Shown piece by piece: positions 21,187 to 29,625 of a stretch of 40,774 nucleotides of DNA. Under the pieces are notes generated by a model, which had not been told where the DNA came from, did no database searches, and saw only the letters and a list, made by a program, of their open reading frames with translations. The stretch comes from Microcaldota archaeon. Lineage in GTDB: Archaea; Micrarchaeota; Micrarchaeia; Micrarchaeales; Micrarchaeaceae. A program made the position numbers and the translations under genes. The stretch lies in NCBI GenBank assembly GCA_021789815.1, contig JAJYIZ010000005.1, forward strand, positions 1 to 40,774. The letters are read 5' to 3'. Position 1 is the stretch's first letter; every line of letters starts with the position of its first letter.

Positions 21187-23469
21187 ATGGGGGCTAAATC
21201 TGTAATAAAAAGAAACGGACAGAGAGTGGAATTTGACGAAGGGAAGATAGTAAACGCGATTGCTAAGGCGTTCAAGGACGTCTACATGGAGAGACCTCCG
21301 GAACAGAACACAGAGGAAGCGAAGAAGGTCGCGAAGAAGGTCGCCGAACTAATTAATACTACAAACAAGGAAGAGTGGAACGTAGAAGAAATACAAGATA
21401 TGGTTGAGAAGGCACTCATGGAGCACGATGCGAGTGTCGCCAAGTGCTACATCCTGTACAGGCAGAAGAGGGCGTCTGTAAGGGCATTCAAGGCATCGTT
21501 GGGAATAAAGGATGACGATCTCAAGCTACCGATAAACAGCCTTATGGTGCTTGCTGCAAGGTACCTGCTGAAGGACGAGAACCTAAAGATAGTAGAGACA
21601 CCAAAGCAGATGTTCGAAAGGGTCGCAAGAACTGTAGCGAATTCCGAGAAGAGATACAACGCAAGCCAGGAGACGATAGACAACACAGCAATGGACTACT
21701 ACAACGCAATGACATCCTTCAAGTTCATGCCAAATTCTCCAACGCTTATGAACGCCGGCATACCTGGAGGGCAGCTGAGCGCATGCTTCGTGATACCGGT
21801 TGGAGACTCTATGGAGGAGATATTCGATGCGGTCAAGTTTGCCGCAGTCATACACAAGACAGGCGGAGGAACGGGATTCGCGTTCTCGAGGCTGAGGCCG
21901 CACAACGACGTTGTCAGGGGATCGAGCGGCGTCTCTTCAGGTCCAATACCCTTCATGAAGGTCTTCGACTTCGCAACAGAGCAGGTGAAACAGGGTGGCA
22001 AGAGAAGGGGAGCGAACATGGGGATACTAAAGGTGGACCACCCGGACATACTCGACTTCATAATGCTTAAAGAGAATGAAGGCACGCTCAGGAACTTCAA
22101 CATCTCTGTTGCGGTTACAGACGAATTCATGAAAGCACTGCAGGAGAACAAGGAATACGGCCTGATTAACCCAAGGAACAAGAAGGTCATAGCAAGGCTC
22201 AACGCACGCGCGGTATGGAACCTCATAGTCACAATGGCATGGAAGACCGGTGATCCAGGACTGGTATTCTTAGACAGGATAAACTCGAGCTTCTCGAATC
22301 CTGTGCCATCTTATGGCCCGGTAGAATCTACAAACCCTTGCGGGGAACAGCCATTGTACGCATTCGACGCATGCAACCTAGGGTCGATTAACCTTGCAAA
22401 GATGGTGAAGCAGACAGATCACCACTTCGAGGTTGACTGGGAGGAGCTGAAGAGGATCACGCGCCTTGGAGTAAGATTCCTTGATGATGTAATAGATGCG
22501 AACAGCTACCCACTCAAGCAGATAGAGGATATAGTCCAGGCTATAAGAAGGATAGGCCTCGGGGTAATGGGATGGGCCGACATGCTGATAAAGCTCGGCA
22601 TAAAGTACAACAGCAACGAGGCGCTGCTTCTTGCAGAGCAGGTTATGTCCTTCGTATCAGAGCATGGAAGGAAGATGAGCCAGGAGCTAGCAGAGCAGAG
22701 AGGTGCATTCCCAGCGTTCAAGGAGAGCATCTGGTACAAATTGGGCTACAAACCATTGAGGAACTCAACAGTGACAACGATTGCACCAACAGGTACGATA
22801 AGCATAATATCCGGAGGTACTTCACAGGGGATAGAGCCGATCTTCTCAGTCGTTTACATGAGAAACGTACATGAAAGCCTGGGTTATAACCTCATAGAAG
22901 TGAACAACGAGTTCGAGAGAAGGTCACTTGAGAACGGTTACTACTCAGAAGAGCTGATGAAGAGCCTTGCTGGACGTGTGTCTATACAGGATGTAGAAGA
23001 GGTTCCACTGGAAGAGAGAAAACTCTTCGTCACAGCATATGACATAGCCGCAGAATGGCACGTCAAGATGCAGGCAGCGTTCCAGAAGTACGTTGATAAC
23101 GGCGTATCAAAGACGATCAACTTCCCGAGCTGGGCTACGCCGCAGGACATCGAAACATCATACAGGCTTGCTTATCAGCTTGGCTGCAAGGGAATAACGG
23201 TCTACAGGGACAGCAGCAAGAACGTACAGATTCTACAGGCAGTAGACAAGGACAAGCAGCAGCAGATAACCGACTTCACGGAAATGAAGAAGAGGCACAC
23301 AGAGAAGGAGGAGGCAAAGGGCATGACCATGGCAGCGATACGCGATGGAGCAACAAACTATGTCATGTCATCAAAGACCGAGGCCAAGTGCCCAGAGTGC
23401 GGCAACACCATGGTAGCCGCGTCTGGATGCTTCACCTGCACAAAGTGCGGCCACAGCGAATGCGGCTGA
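21187..23469 (+). CDS. nrdJ: Adenosylcobalamin-dependent (class II) ribonucleotide reductase
   Basis: The enzyme reduces ribonucleotides to deoxyribonucleotides. An ATP-cone occupies roughly residues 1-95 (Lys-Arg-Asn-Gly-x-x-Val-x-Phe start). In the catalytic barrel, C200 (Ser-Ala-Cys-Phe) and C396 (Asp-Ala-Cys-Asn-Leu-Gly) form the redox pair. The radical site is N383-P-C385-G-E387. A Pro-Thr-Gly-Thr-Ile-Ser phosphate loop follows. The C terminus is a zinc-ribbon-like tail, C735-x2-C738...C748-x2-C751-x2-C754...C759, which probably supplies the re-reducing thiols. The class II call rests on the 760-residue architecture and the absence of an R2 gene. AGGGG precedes the ATG. Confidence 0.93.
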   Translation: MGAKSVIKRNGQRVEFDEGKIVNAIAKAFKDVYMERPPEQNTEEAKKVAKKVAELINTTNKEEWNVEEIQDMVEKALMEHDASVAKCYILYRQKRASVRAFKASLGIKDDDLKLPINSLMVLAARYLLKDENLKIVETPKQMFERVARTVANSEKRYNASQETIDNTAMDYYNAMTSFKFMPNSPTLMNAGIPGGQLSACFVIPVGDSMEEIFDAVKFAAVIHKTGGGTGFAFSRLRPHNDVVRGSSGVSSGPIPFMKVFDFATEQVKQGGKRRGANMGILKVDHPDILDFIMLKENEGTLRNFNISVAVTDEFMKALQENKEYGLINPRNKKVIARLNARAVWNLIVTMAWKTGDPGLVFLDRINSSFSNPVPSYGPVESTNPCGEQPLYAFDACNLGSINLAKMVKQTDHHFEVDWEELKRITRLGVRFLDDVIDANSYPLKQIEDIVQAIRRIGLGVMGWADMLIKLGIKYNSNEALLLAEQVMSFVSEHGRKMSQELAEQRGAFPAFKESIWYKLGYKPLRNSTVTTIAPTGTISIISGGTSQGIEPIFSVVYMRNVHESLGYNLIEVNNEFERRSLENGYYSEELMKSLAGRVSIQDVEEVPLEERKLFVTAYDIAAEWHVKMQAAFQKYVDNGVSKTINFPSWATPQDIETSYRLAYQLGCKGITVYRDSSKNVQILQAVDKDKQQQITDFTEMKKRHTEKEEAKGMTMAAIRDGATNYVMSSKTEAKCPECGNTMVAASGCFTCTKCGHSECG

Positions 23470-24372
23470 TCATTTAGTAAGTATCCTGCAGCTGTCTTTC
23501 TCAACAATCACTTCAAGCTCTGCCTGGGATACCAGTCCCTTTCCGGTTTCTATAAGCGTGGGATATCTAGTCAAGGCTCCTGCCCTTGCAAGCTCAGAAA
23601 CTCCGGCATACAATCCAAACCTTGAGTCGACAACATTGGAAAGCCATCTCGCCGCAAACGGCTCATGCGAATAATTTTTCTTTATTTCTTCCTGAAGAAT
23701 TCGCGCTTCCCTCATTCTCACCTGTGTCTCGAAATCAAAACTGTAAATATCGCAGATATCGCTTTCTGTTACGATTCCCTTTCCGCTTGTTGCGAATGGC
23801 TCTATAGCAACCACCATACCCTCCTCCAGTATTGTGTCATCACCATTATCGTAATTCGGCACAAAAATATCAGAATGCAGGTCATGTGTCTTCACAGTGT
23901 GCCCTCCGAGATTCCTGATTGGGACAAATCCCCTTGATGTGATTGCCTTCTCGATTTCTGCACCGATCTTTCCTACCTCTACGCCGCTCTTTATCACAGA
24001 TGTCGCATTCTGTAGTGCCTCTATAGAGGCTTCAACAAGTTTCTGGTTGTTGTGCGAAAGGTCAACCGTCAAGGCGCAATCTCCAAGCACTCCGTCCTTC
24101 TCTGCACCGAAGTCCACTTTTATCAAATCATTCTCTCCAAATACTGTTTCGTCATCAATCGATGGCGTGTAGTGTGCCGCCTGCACACCTATAGAAAGGT
24201 TAAGCGGGAATGCCATGCCGTACCCTTGCTCCTTCAGCATCTTCTCTACATGGTTTGCAACATCAAGGAGCTTCACACCAGGCTTTATCATGTCCCTTGC
24301 TGCTACGAGCGCCTTGTACGAGGCAGCGCCAACCTCTTCTACAACCTTTGGATCAACTTTATCTTCCTCCAT
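23470..24372 (-). CDS. map: Methionine aminopeptidase, type II
   Basis: MetAP removes the initiator methionine. The 300-residue protein carries the five metal ligands (D87, D98, H158, E191, E285) and the substrate-pocket H67, matching archaeal type II enzymes including the inserted helical domain before the last ligand. The ATG overlaps the PolB stop by one base (TGATG), so it is translationally coupled. A GTG one codon upstream is possible. Its stop abuts the reductase stop on the opposite strand. Confidence 0.95.
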   Translation of the reverse strand: MEEDKVDPKVVEEVGAASYKALVAARDMIKPGVKLLDVANHVEKMLKEQGYGMAFPLNLSIGVQAAHYTPSIDDETVFGENDLIKVDFGAEKDGVLGDCALTVDLSHNNQKLVEASIEALQNATSVIKSGVEVGKIGAEIEKAITSRGFVPIRNLGGHTVKTHDLHSDIFVPNYDNGDDTILEEGMVVAIEPFATSGKGIVTESDICDIYSFDFETQVRMREARILQEEIKKNYSHEPFAARWLSNVVDSRFGLYAGVSELARAGALTRYPTLIETGKGLVSQAELEVIVEKDSCRILTK

Positions 24373-26798
24373 CACATCAGCTTCTTCTGGGTTCCCAGGC
24401 CTTTCAGCTCATCCTCATTGAAGTTAAGCTCTTTAAGTATTCTCATCACAGATGGCAGAACCTGATTGTTTATGTAGTAATCCGGGTCGTAGTCCTTTGC
24501 GAATTCCTCAAGCTCAGCTTTGTCAGAGATGCTGGACCCATGCTTTGTGATAATATAGCTTATCACGCCCTCTTCAACCTCGTCCTTCCTCTTCTTGCCC
24601 GACTGCACAGCCTTCTTTGCGGCTCCTAGTTCAGGAGACTTTGAATCATAGCTGTCAATCCCTTTCCTTAGCTGGGTGCTTATCGCAAGCTCGCTCAAAG
24701 GTACCTTGCCCTCTCTGAGGTTCTTCACCACCTGTTTTACTATCTCTGCGGCTTTCTGCGCGCTTCCCTCTTGCAGTATCGCTTCAAGCACCCTCTTCTG
24801 TGTATCCCTTGCTATCCTTGACCAATCCCTACGTACAAGCTCGAAGCCGCGTATCTTTATCCTGCCTGATTCAGAGATGAGCGCGTACTTCTTCTTTGCT
24901 CCTTGTATTCCGGTCTCTGTCTTCTTTCCTACAAAGACCCCGCGCTTGAAGAAGTCTTCAAGCTCCAGTTCCATGTTCTCTGGCAACTTTGAATTGAAGT
25001 CCTTGAGGAACGCAAGGGCATCATCCTTTGTCTTATCTCCAAGCAGTATCACTATGCTGTCTGTATCAGAGTAGATAACCTTGAAGCCCTTATCCTCTGC
25101 AGCTTTTATCGTATCCTTTATGTACTGCCTGCCATAAGCTGTGACACTGCCTGCGCAGTCCCTGGAGTACCATCGAGATCTTGCATAGCCGAGATACCCG
25201 TAGAAAGAGTTGGAAAGAATCTTCAGGGCAGAAGAACGTGCGCCAAGATACTTGTCATCAGGATTCTTCTTGTACTGGCGCTTTACGCTCGCCCTCTGAT
25301 CTATCAGCATCTTCAGTATGACTGGTATTATCCCCTTTCTCTTCTTGTCAAACTTCGTCCCGAGCGGGGATTCGTAATATTCCGTGCAGTCATAACATAT
25401 CGTAGCTGGATCTATGTTGTACGATATGATAATTGATGGATACAGCCCTCTAAAGTCAAAGATAGCAAGATTATCGTATATGCCCGGCTCTGGGGTCTTT
25501 ACATACGCACCTTCTATAGGGTTATCGAGTCTCTTATCGATCTCATTCTCAACTGGCTTATTCGGAATCATTTCTCCTGCTCTATTTGCATATCTCATGC
25601 AGAGATAATCGACAAGTTGGCCTGTAGTTGAGACCGCGGTGTCGCTCAGAACGTTACCGGTCGTTCGCGCCATCTCTATCATGATTGGCACGAACATGTT
25701 GTAGACCTCTTGCAAGGCATAGGAATCGCTCAGGTTGTATTCTGCCAGCACCTCTAGCTCTTTGCTGGTGCCGTCCCACAGTTTGTAGATGTTCAGCTTC
25801 TCCACATTTGTCTTCGTACCCTTGCTTATAGCCTCGTAGACGTTCTTCAATGTGTAACTGTTCAGCTTCAGTATGCTCTCTGATGCACCTACGATTGATA
25901 TGAATTTGACAACTTGATACATATCAACATGTACAACGCCACCGATCTTAACCCTCTGGACAAGGCCGTGGCTCTCAAGGCGTGTGTCACCCTCGTATCT
26001 GCTCAGGTTGAAGTCAACCTTAAGCACGCGTGCTCTATCAAGCAGGTACCTTATGTCAAAGTTCGCAGAATTGTATCCAACGATCGTGTCAATGTCAAGG
26101 CTCTTAACGAACTTTGCGAACTCTGTTAGGAGCTGTTTCTCGCTCTCAACAACGATAACAAAATCCTTGTTTATCTTCTTGTAGGTCATAACTCCTGCTC
26201 CTGTTTTGCCTTTTGATTTGTAAACGTAGCTTATCATGATTACAGGGTCGCGCTCAACCCTTGGTATGCCCAACGGGTTGTAGACCTCTATGTCAAAGCA
26301 CATCACATTGGTCTCAAGCGCAGAGTCTGTGCCAAGCTGCTTCATTGACTTGAGAACTAGCCTGTCCTTCTCATTCTCGGCATCTATCCTGTAGCTAACA
26401 AGCGGAGTTATGTCCTTGTCTATCGCATATCTCTTAGCAAAAGGTATGTCATACTCATAGCACGTCCCATACCTGTTGAAAGCAGCGCTGAGCTTGGGAA
26501 CATTCATAGGTGCTTTTGCGAATATCCTAAGGACATCCTCATCCTTGCCTAGTATCTTCCTCTTCGTCTGCTCTATCCTTTCTGGAGCTATCCTGCTGCC
26601 GTTGTCAACAGCGACTACCCCCATAAGCTCGGAACTGTCCACCTTTGCTGTAGGGAAAAGGTAGAAGTATGGCTTGAAACTCTTGTCGTATACCTCGTAG
26701 CTCTTTCCATCCGTGCCCTTGACTGTTATTCGTATGTCAGCGCTGCCGCTGCTGTTCATCAGGTAATCTATATCCAGCACAGCCCCCTCTATCTCCAT
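24372..26798 (-). CDS. polB1: Family B DNA polymerase
   Basis: The 808-residue polymerase is complete and intein-free. The exonuclease motifs are intact: D169-x-E171, Y242-N-x3-F-D248 and Y354-x3-D358. Polymerase motif A is D448-F-R-G-L-Y-P-S, motif B is Lys-x3-Asn-Ser-x-Tyr-Gly around 526-535, and motif C is Y-S-D578-T-D580-S, so both activities are expected. The protein ends in Q-K-K-L-M, a shortened PCNA-binding-like motif. The downstream MetAP2 overlaps by one base. With PolD in the same window, the cell has two replicative-type polymerases, as in Euryarchaeota and many DPANN. Confidence 0.96.
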   Translation of the reverse strand: MEIEGAVLDIDYLMNSSGSADIRITVKGTDGKSYEVYDKSFKPYFYLFPTAKVDSSELMGVVAVDNGSRIAPERIEQTKRKILGKDEDVLRIFAKAPMNVPKLSAAFNRYGTCYEYDIPFAKRYAIDKDITPLVSYRIDAENEKDRLVLKSMKQLGTDSALETNVMCFDIEVYNPLGIPRVERDPVIMISYVYKSKGKTGAGVMTYKKINKDFVIVVESEKQLLTEFAKFVKSLDIDTIVGYNSANFDIRYLLDRARVLKVDFNLSRYEGDTRLESHGLVQRVKIGGVVHVDMYQVVKFISIVGASESILKLNSYTLKNVYEAISKGTKTNVEKLNIYKLWDGTSKELEVLAEYNLSDSYALQEVYNMFVPIMIEMARTTGNVLSDTAVSTTGQLVDYLCMRYANRAGEMIPNKPVENEIDKRLDNPIEGAYVKTPEPGIYDNLAIFDFRGLYPSIIISYNIDPATICYDCTEYYESPLGTKFDKKRKGIIPVILKMLIDQRASVKRQYKKNPDDKYLGARSSALKILSNSFYGYLGYARSRWYSRDCAGSVTAYGRQYIKDTIKAAEDKGFKVIYSDTDSIVILLGDKTKDDALAFLKDFNSKLPENMELELEDFFKRGVFVGKKTETGIQGAKKKYALISESGRIKIRGFELVRRDWSRIARDTQKRVLEAILQEGSAQKAAEIVKQVVKNLREGKVPLSELAISTQLRKGIDSYDSKSPELGAAKKAVQSGKKRKDEVEEGVISYIITKHGSSISDKAELEEFAKDYDPDYYINNQVLPSVMRILKELNFNEDELKGLGTQKKLM

Positions 26799-26849
26799 AC
26801 GAGCACCAGTCCAGCGTAAAGCTAGAAGCAGCAGCCTTTATTATCGGAG

Positions 26850-27266
26850 TTACTTCTTCTCCTCTACCTTTGTCCTTGTTATGACCAAAGGAGGTATAAG
26901 CCCGAGCGAGTAGGCAACTAGCGTTCCAGTTGCACCGCACCTGAAGTTCAGGTTGTTGAGTATTTCCTCTGCCATGTCTGGAGGCAGCATGTGGGATTCG
27001 TTCCACTTCTTCTGCACAGATGCAGCAACGTCCTTCGTATCCTCGATCTCAACGTATCCAACAAGCTTGAGGTCGCCAATGCTCTTCGCGGTCTTCGCAT
27101 CGCTGTCATAATATGTTGCAGCGAACTCGTATCCCACCTTAATCTTGGTCCCATCTACAGACAAGCTGTCTATATTGTAATCAAGCTTAGGGAACCTCTG
27201 CTTTCGCAGGTCGGCGTTAGGCTCGAGCCTGCCCTTTACCTCGGTTATTACAAATCCTGTTAACAT
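26850..27266 (-). CDS. Conserved archaeal protein of unknown function
   Basis: This 138-residue protein has an antiparallel beta region (Lys-Val-Gly-Tyr-Glu-Phe-Ala-Ala-Thr-Tyr; Leu-Lys-Leu-Val-Gly-Tyr-Val-Glu-Ile-Glu). A helix with Lys-Lys-Trp-x-Glu-x-x-x-Leu-Pro-Pro-Asp-Met-Ala-Glu-Glu-Ile-Leu-Asn follows, and the protein ends in Leu-Gly-Leu-Ile-Pro-Pro-Leu-Val-Ile. I recall the same order in uncharacterised archaeal proteins, with a Trp-x-Leu-Pro helix and a Leu-Pro-Pro-Pro ending, and the layout resembles the SecB fold. A chaperone-like function is only a guess. A TATA-bearing palindrome is ~30 nt upstream, and PolB starts 51 nt downstream. Confidence 0.7.
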   Translation of the reverse strand: MLTGFVITEVKGRLEPNADLRKQRFPKLDYNIDSLSVDGTKIKVGYEFAATYYDSDAKTAKSIGDLKLVGYVEIEDTKDVAASVQKKWNESHMLPPDMAEEILNNLNFRCGATGTLVAYSLGLIPPLVITRTKVEEKK

Positions 27267-27290
27267 AGAATCACTACTTCATTTATCATA

Positions 27291-27306
27291 AAGGTATTTA
27301 ATACCT
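27291..27306. promoter_or_regulatory. 16-bp perfect palindrome containing the TATA box of the 138-residue gene
   Basis: AGGTATTTAAATACCT reads the same on both strands. Its centre is ~32 nt from the minus-strand ATG 27266, right for a TATA box with nearly leaderless initiation. The symmetry means it could also fire rightwards, although the plus-strand gene has its own TATA-like sequence at 27339. Confidence 0.6.
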
Positions 27307-27338
27307 GCTTCGTCGTCGCAAAACCGGCATAATAAGGG

Positions 27339-27346
27339 TTAAATAC
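27339..27346 (+). promoter_or_regulatory. TATA-like box for the surface protein-pheST cluster
   Basis: TTAAATAC within GGGTTAAATAC lies 30-37 nt before GTG 27376, so transcription should start just ahead of it. It is the only candidate promoter before pheS and pheT. Confidence 0.45.
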
Positions 27347-27375
27347 TTTGCAAAGGCAATAGAACCGGTAATGCA

Positions 27376-28143
27376 GTGGTCAGGTCAATTATTCTTGTAG
27401 CTGCAGTGATGGCTCTTGTAGCCATGCAGATTGCCGGTGCAGCATATACAATAACCCACATAACAACCCAGGTTGCGCTGAACACGAACAACACTGGTAC
27501 GGTAAGAGACTCATTCACAGTGTACCTGACCAACGATTCCGTAGCCCAGTATCAAACCGATAGGTCGGCACTCAATTTCACGCTCACAAACTGGCAATCC
27601 ATAGTTGGGCCAAATCTTGTACAGCACATAATAAACCCGAGGAGCGGGGTATATAACTTCAGGCTCTTCCCAGGCCCGCTTGTCACAACCATAACGGGTC
27701 AGCAAGCTGCTGTAATAGTGCTTTCATACAACGTCAACAACGTTACAACGGTAAAGGAGATCGCGCCAAGGATATTCAGCTACTCTTTCAACAACAATGT
27801 CTTCAACTTCGTTCATCAGTATAGCGGCCAGGTACTTGGCCAAAACACAACGCTAACTGTCACGCTGCCCCATGGGTCAAAGCTCCTGAATGTGTACCCT
27901 GTGCCGGATGCACCGTCCAACCTCGTGGCAAGCAACTTTACAAATGTGACGAGCATGACCTGGATTGCGCAGGAGCCACTCTCAAAGTTCTCTCTAACGT
28001 TCACAACACACCAGAGCATACAGGGCGAGGTACTCGCATTCTTCACAGCGGCATATACCTTCCTAGGCTTCTTCACATACATCATAATCATAGTCCTGGT
28101 GCTCGGTTTCATCCTTTACACCTATCTCAAGGTAGAGAAGTGA
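27376..28143 (+). CDS. Secreted, C-terminally membrane-anchored surface protein
   Basis: This 255-residue protein has an N-terminal signal peptide (hydrophobic residues ~4-20, Ala-Gly-Ala cleavage site near 22). A ~200-residue beta-rich, Asn/Thr/Val-rich outer domain follows. One C-terminal membrane helix (Phe-Phe-Thr-Tyr-Ile-Ile-Ile-Ile-Val-Leu-Val-Leu) is followed by a short basic tail. I count seven N-x-S/T sequons in the outer domain, suggesting N-glycosylation. No enzyme motif is present. The start is GTG. The stop is 4 nt before the pheS start, an odd coupling of a surface protein to a tRNA synthetase. Confidence 0.75.
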   Translation: MVRSIILVAAVMALVAMQIAGAAYTITHITTQVALNTNNTGTVRDSFTVYLTNDSVAQYQTDRSALNFTLTNWQSIVGPNLVQHIINPRSGVYNFRLFPGPLVTTITGQQAAVIVLSYNVNNVTTVKEIAPRIFSYSFNNNVFNFVHQYSGQVLGQNTTLTVTLPHGSKLLNVYPVPDAPSNLVASNFTNVTSMTWIAQEPLSKFSLTFTTHQSIQGEVLAFFTAAYTFLGFFTYIIIIVLVLGFILYTYLKVEK

Positions 28144-28147
28144 TCTA

Positions 28148-29623
28148 TTGCATGAGTATGAAGCAAGGGTATTGGGCCTCCTTGCAAAGAACAAGAGCGT
28201 TTCATTGGAGGAGATAGAGGAGAGCACCGGCCTTGGAAAAGACTCGATATTCTGGGCCGTTGAATCACTATCCAAAGCAGGAGCCGTCTCCGTGAAGAAA
28301 GAGGGAGCAAAACTTGTCCAGGTCAGCGAGGAGGGCAAGAGATACAAGAAAGAGTTTCCGGAAGAGGCACTCATAGGCAGGCTCAAGGCAGCGAAAAAGG
28401 AGAAGATATCAAGCATAAAGGACCAGATAGCACTTGGCTGGGCGAAGAGGAACAACTGGGTCAAGATGCAGGAAGGATCTGTAAGCCTGACAGATGAGGG
28501 GACTAAAGCCCTAGGGAAGGAGTATCAGCAGAGGGCACTGCTCTCAGAGCTGGACAGCATGGAGGGGATGGATGTCAACGATATCCTGGAAAAGAACAAA
28601 GAAGTTGCAACGGCACTGATGAAAAGGAATCTCATATCTATCAAGCAAAAGACTACAATAAGAGAGGTCGCGATAACAAAGCTTGGTTCTGATCTTGTAT
28701 CAAAGATTCCAAAGGATCTCGGAATAGGCGCGCTTACAAAGGACCTGATAAAGGGCAGCGAGTGGAAGACAAAGCCATTCAGACCCTATGACATAAATGC
28801 ACCAACAGAAGCTTCGTATCCGGCAAGGCCGCACCCTGTAAGGGAGTTCATAAACGTAATACGCCAGAAATGGTTCGAGATGGGTTTCATAGAAGTTGAA
28901 GGGCCCATAATAGAGAGCGCATTCTGGAACTTCGATGCGCTCTTCTCCCCGCAGGACCATCCGACAAGGGACATGCAGGATACCTTCTTTTTGTCGAACC
29001 CGAAGCAGCTGACCATAGAGGACATAGAGCTCATGAACAATGTAAGGGAGATGCACCTGGCGGGCTGGAAGGAGAGCTGGAGTGAGGAGCTGGCGAGGAG
29101 CGCTGTGCTAAGGACACACACAACCAGCGTCTCAGCAAGATACATGAAGAAGCTTGCAAAGGCCATGGAGTCCACATTTCCTACAAGGATGTTCTCGATA
29201 GGCTCTGTCTTCAGGAACGAGAGCATAGACTACAAGCACATAGCAGAGCTGAGGCAGTACGATGGCATAATTGTAGGTGACAACCTGACGCTCGCAAACC
29301 TCATCTACACCCTGAAGAGCTTCTACTCGAAGCTAGGGCTCGACGATGTTAGAATGCGGCCGTCATACTTCCCGTTCACCGAGCCGAGCATCGAATTCTT
29401 CTATTATGATAATGAAAGAGACACAACCGTAGAGCTCTGCGGCGGCGGCATAATAAGAAAAGAGATTACAAAGGCAATGGGCCTAAACAAGACGGTACTA
29501 GCATGGGGGGGTGGAGTTGACAGGCTTCTGCTAAACCAGAAGATATTCGGAGTTGAGTCCCTGCCGTTGCTCTACAAGAACGACATAGCGTGGCTAAGGG
29601 CAAGGGGCAACATTAAGGTGTGA
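28148..29623 (+). CDS. pheS: Phenylalanyl-tRNA synthetase alpha subunit
   Basis: The alpha subunit carries the class II aminoacylation site. The N-terminal ~200 residues are winged-helix DNA-binding-like domains, as in archaeal and eukaryotic cytosolic PheRS. The catalytic part has His-Pro-Val-Arg-Glu-Phe, then Phe-Asp-Ala-Leu-Phe-x-Pro-x-Asp-His-Pro-x-Arg-Asp. Motif 2 is Gly-Ser-Val-Phe-Arg-Asn-Glu and motif 3 is Gly-Gly-Gly-Val-Asp-Arg-Leu. The start is a TTG at 28148: the protein aligns with archaeal homologues from this codon (His-Glu-Tyr-Glu), there is no in-frame ATG nearby, and GTGATC (complementary to the 16S tail) ends 2 nt before it. pheT follows with a 2-nt gap. Confidence 0.94.
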   Translation: MHEYEARVLGLLAKNKSVSLEEIEESTGLGKDSIFWAVESLSKAGAVSVKKEGAKLVQVSEEGKRYKKEFPEEALIGRLKAAKKEKISSIKDQIALGWAKRNNWVKMQEGSVSLTDEGTKALGKEYQQRALLSELDSMEGMDVNDILEKNKEVATALMKRNLISIKQKTTIREVAITKLGSDLVSKIPKDLGIGALTKDLIKGSEWKTKPFRPYDINAPTEASYPARPHPVREFINVIRQKWFEMGFIEVEGPIIESAFWNFDALFSPQDHPTRDMQDTFFLSNPKQLTIEDIELMNNVREMHLAGWKESWSEELARSAVLRTHTTSVSARYMKKLAKAMESTFPTRMFSIGSVFRNESIDYKHIAELRQYDGIIVGDNLTLANLIYTLKSFYSKLGLDDVRMRPSYFPFTEPSIEFFYYDNERDTTVELCGGGIIRKEITKAMGLNKTVLAWGGGVDRLLLNQKIFGVESLPLLYKNDIAWLRARGNIKV

Positions 29624-29625
29624 TA

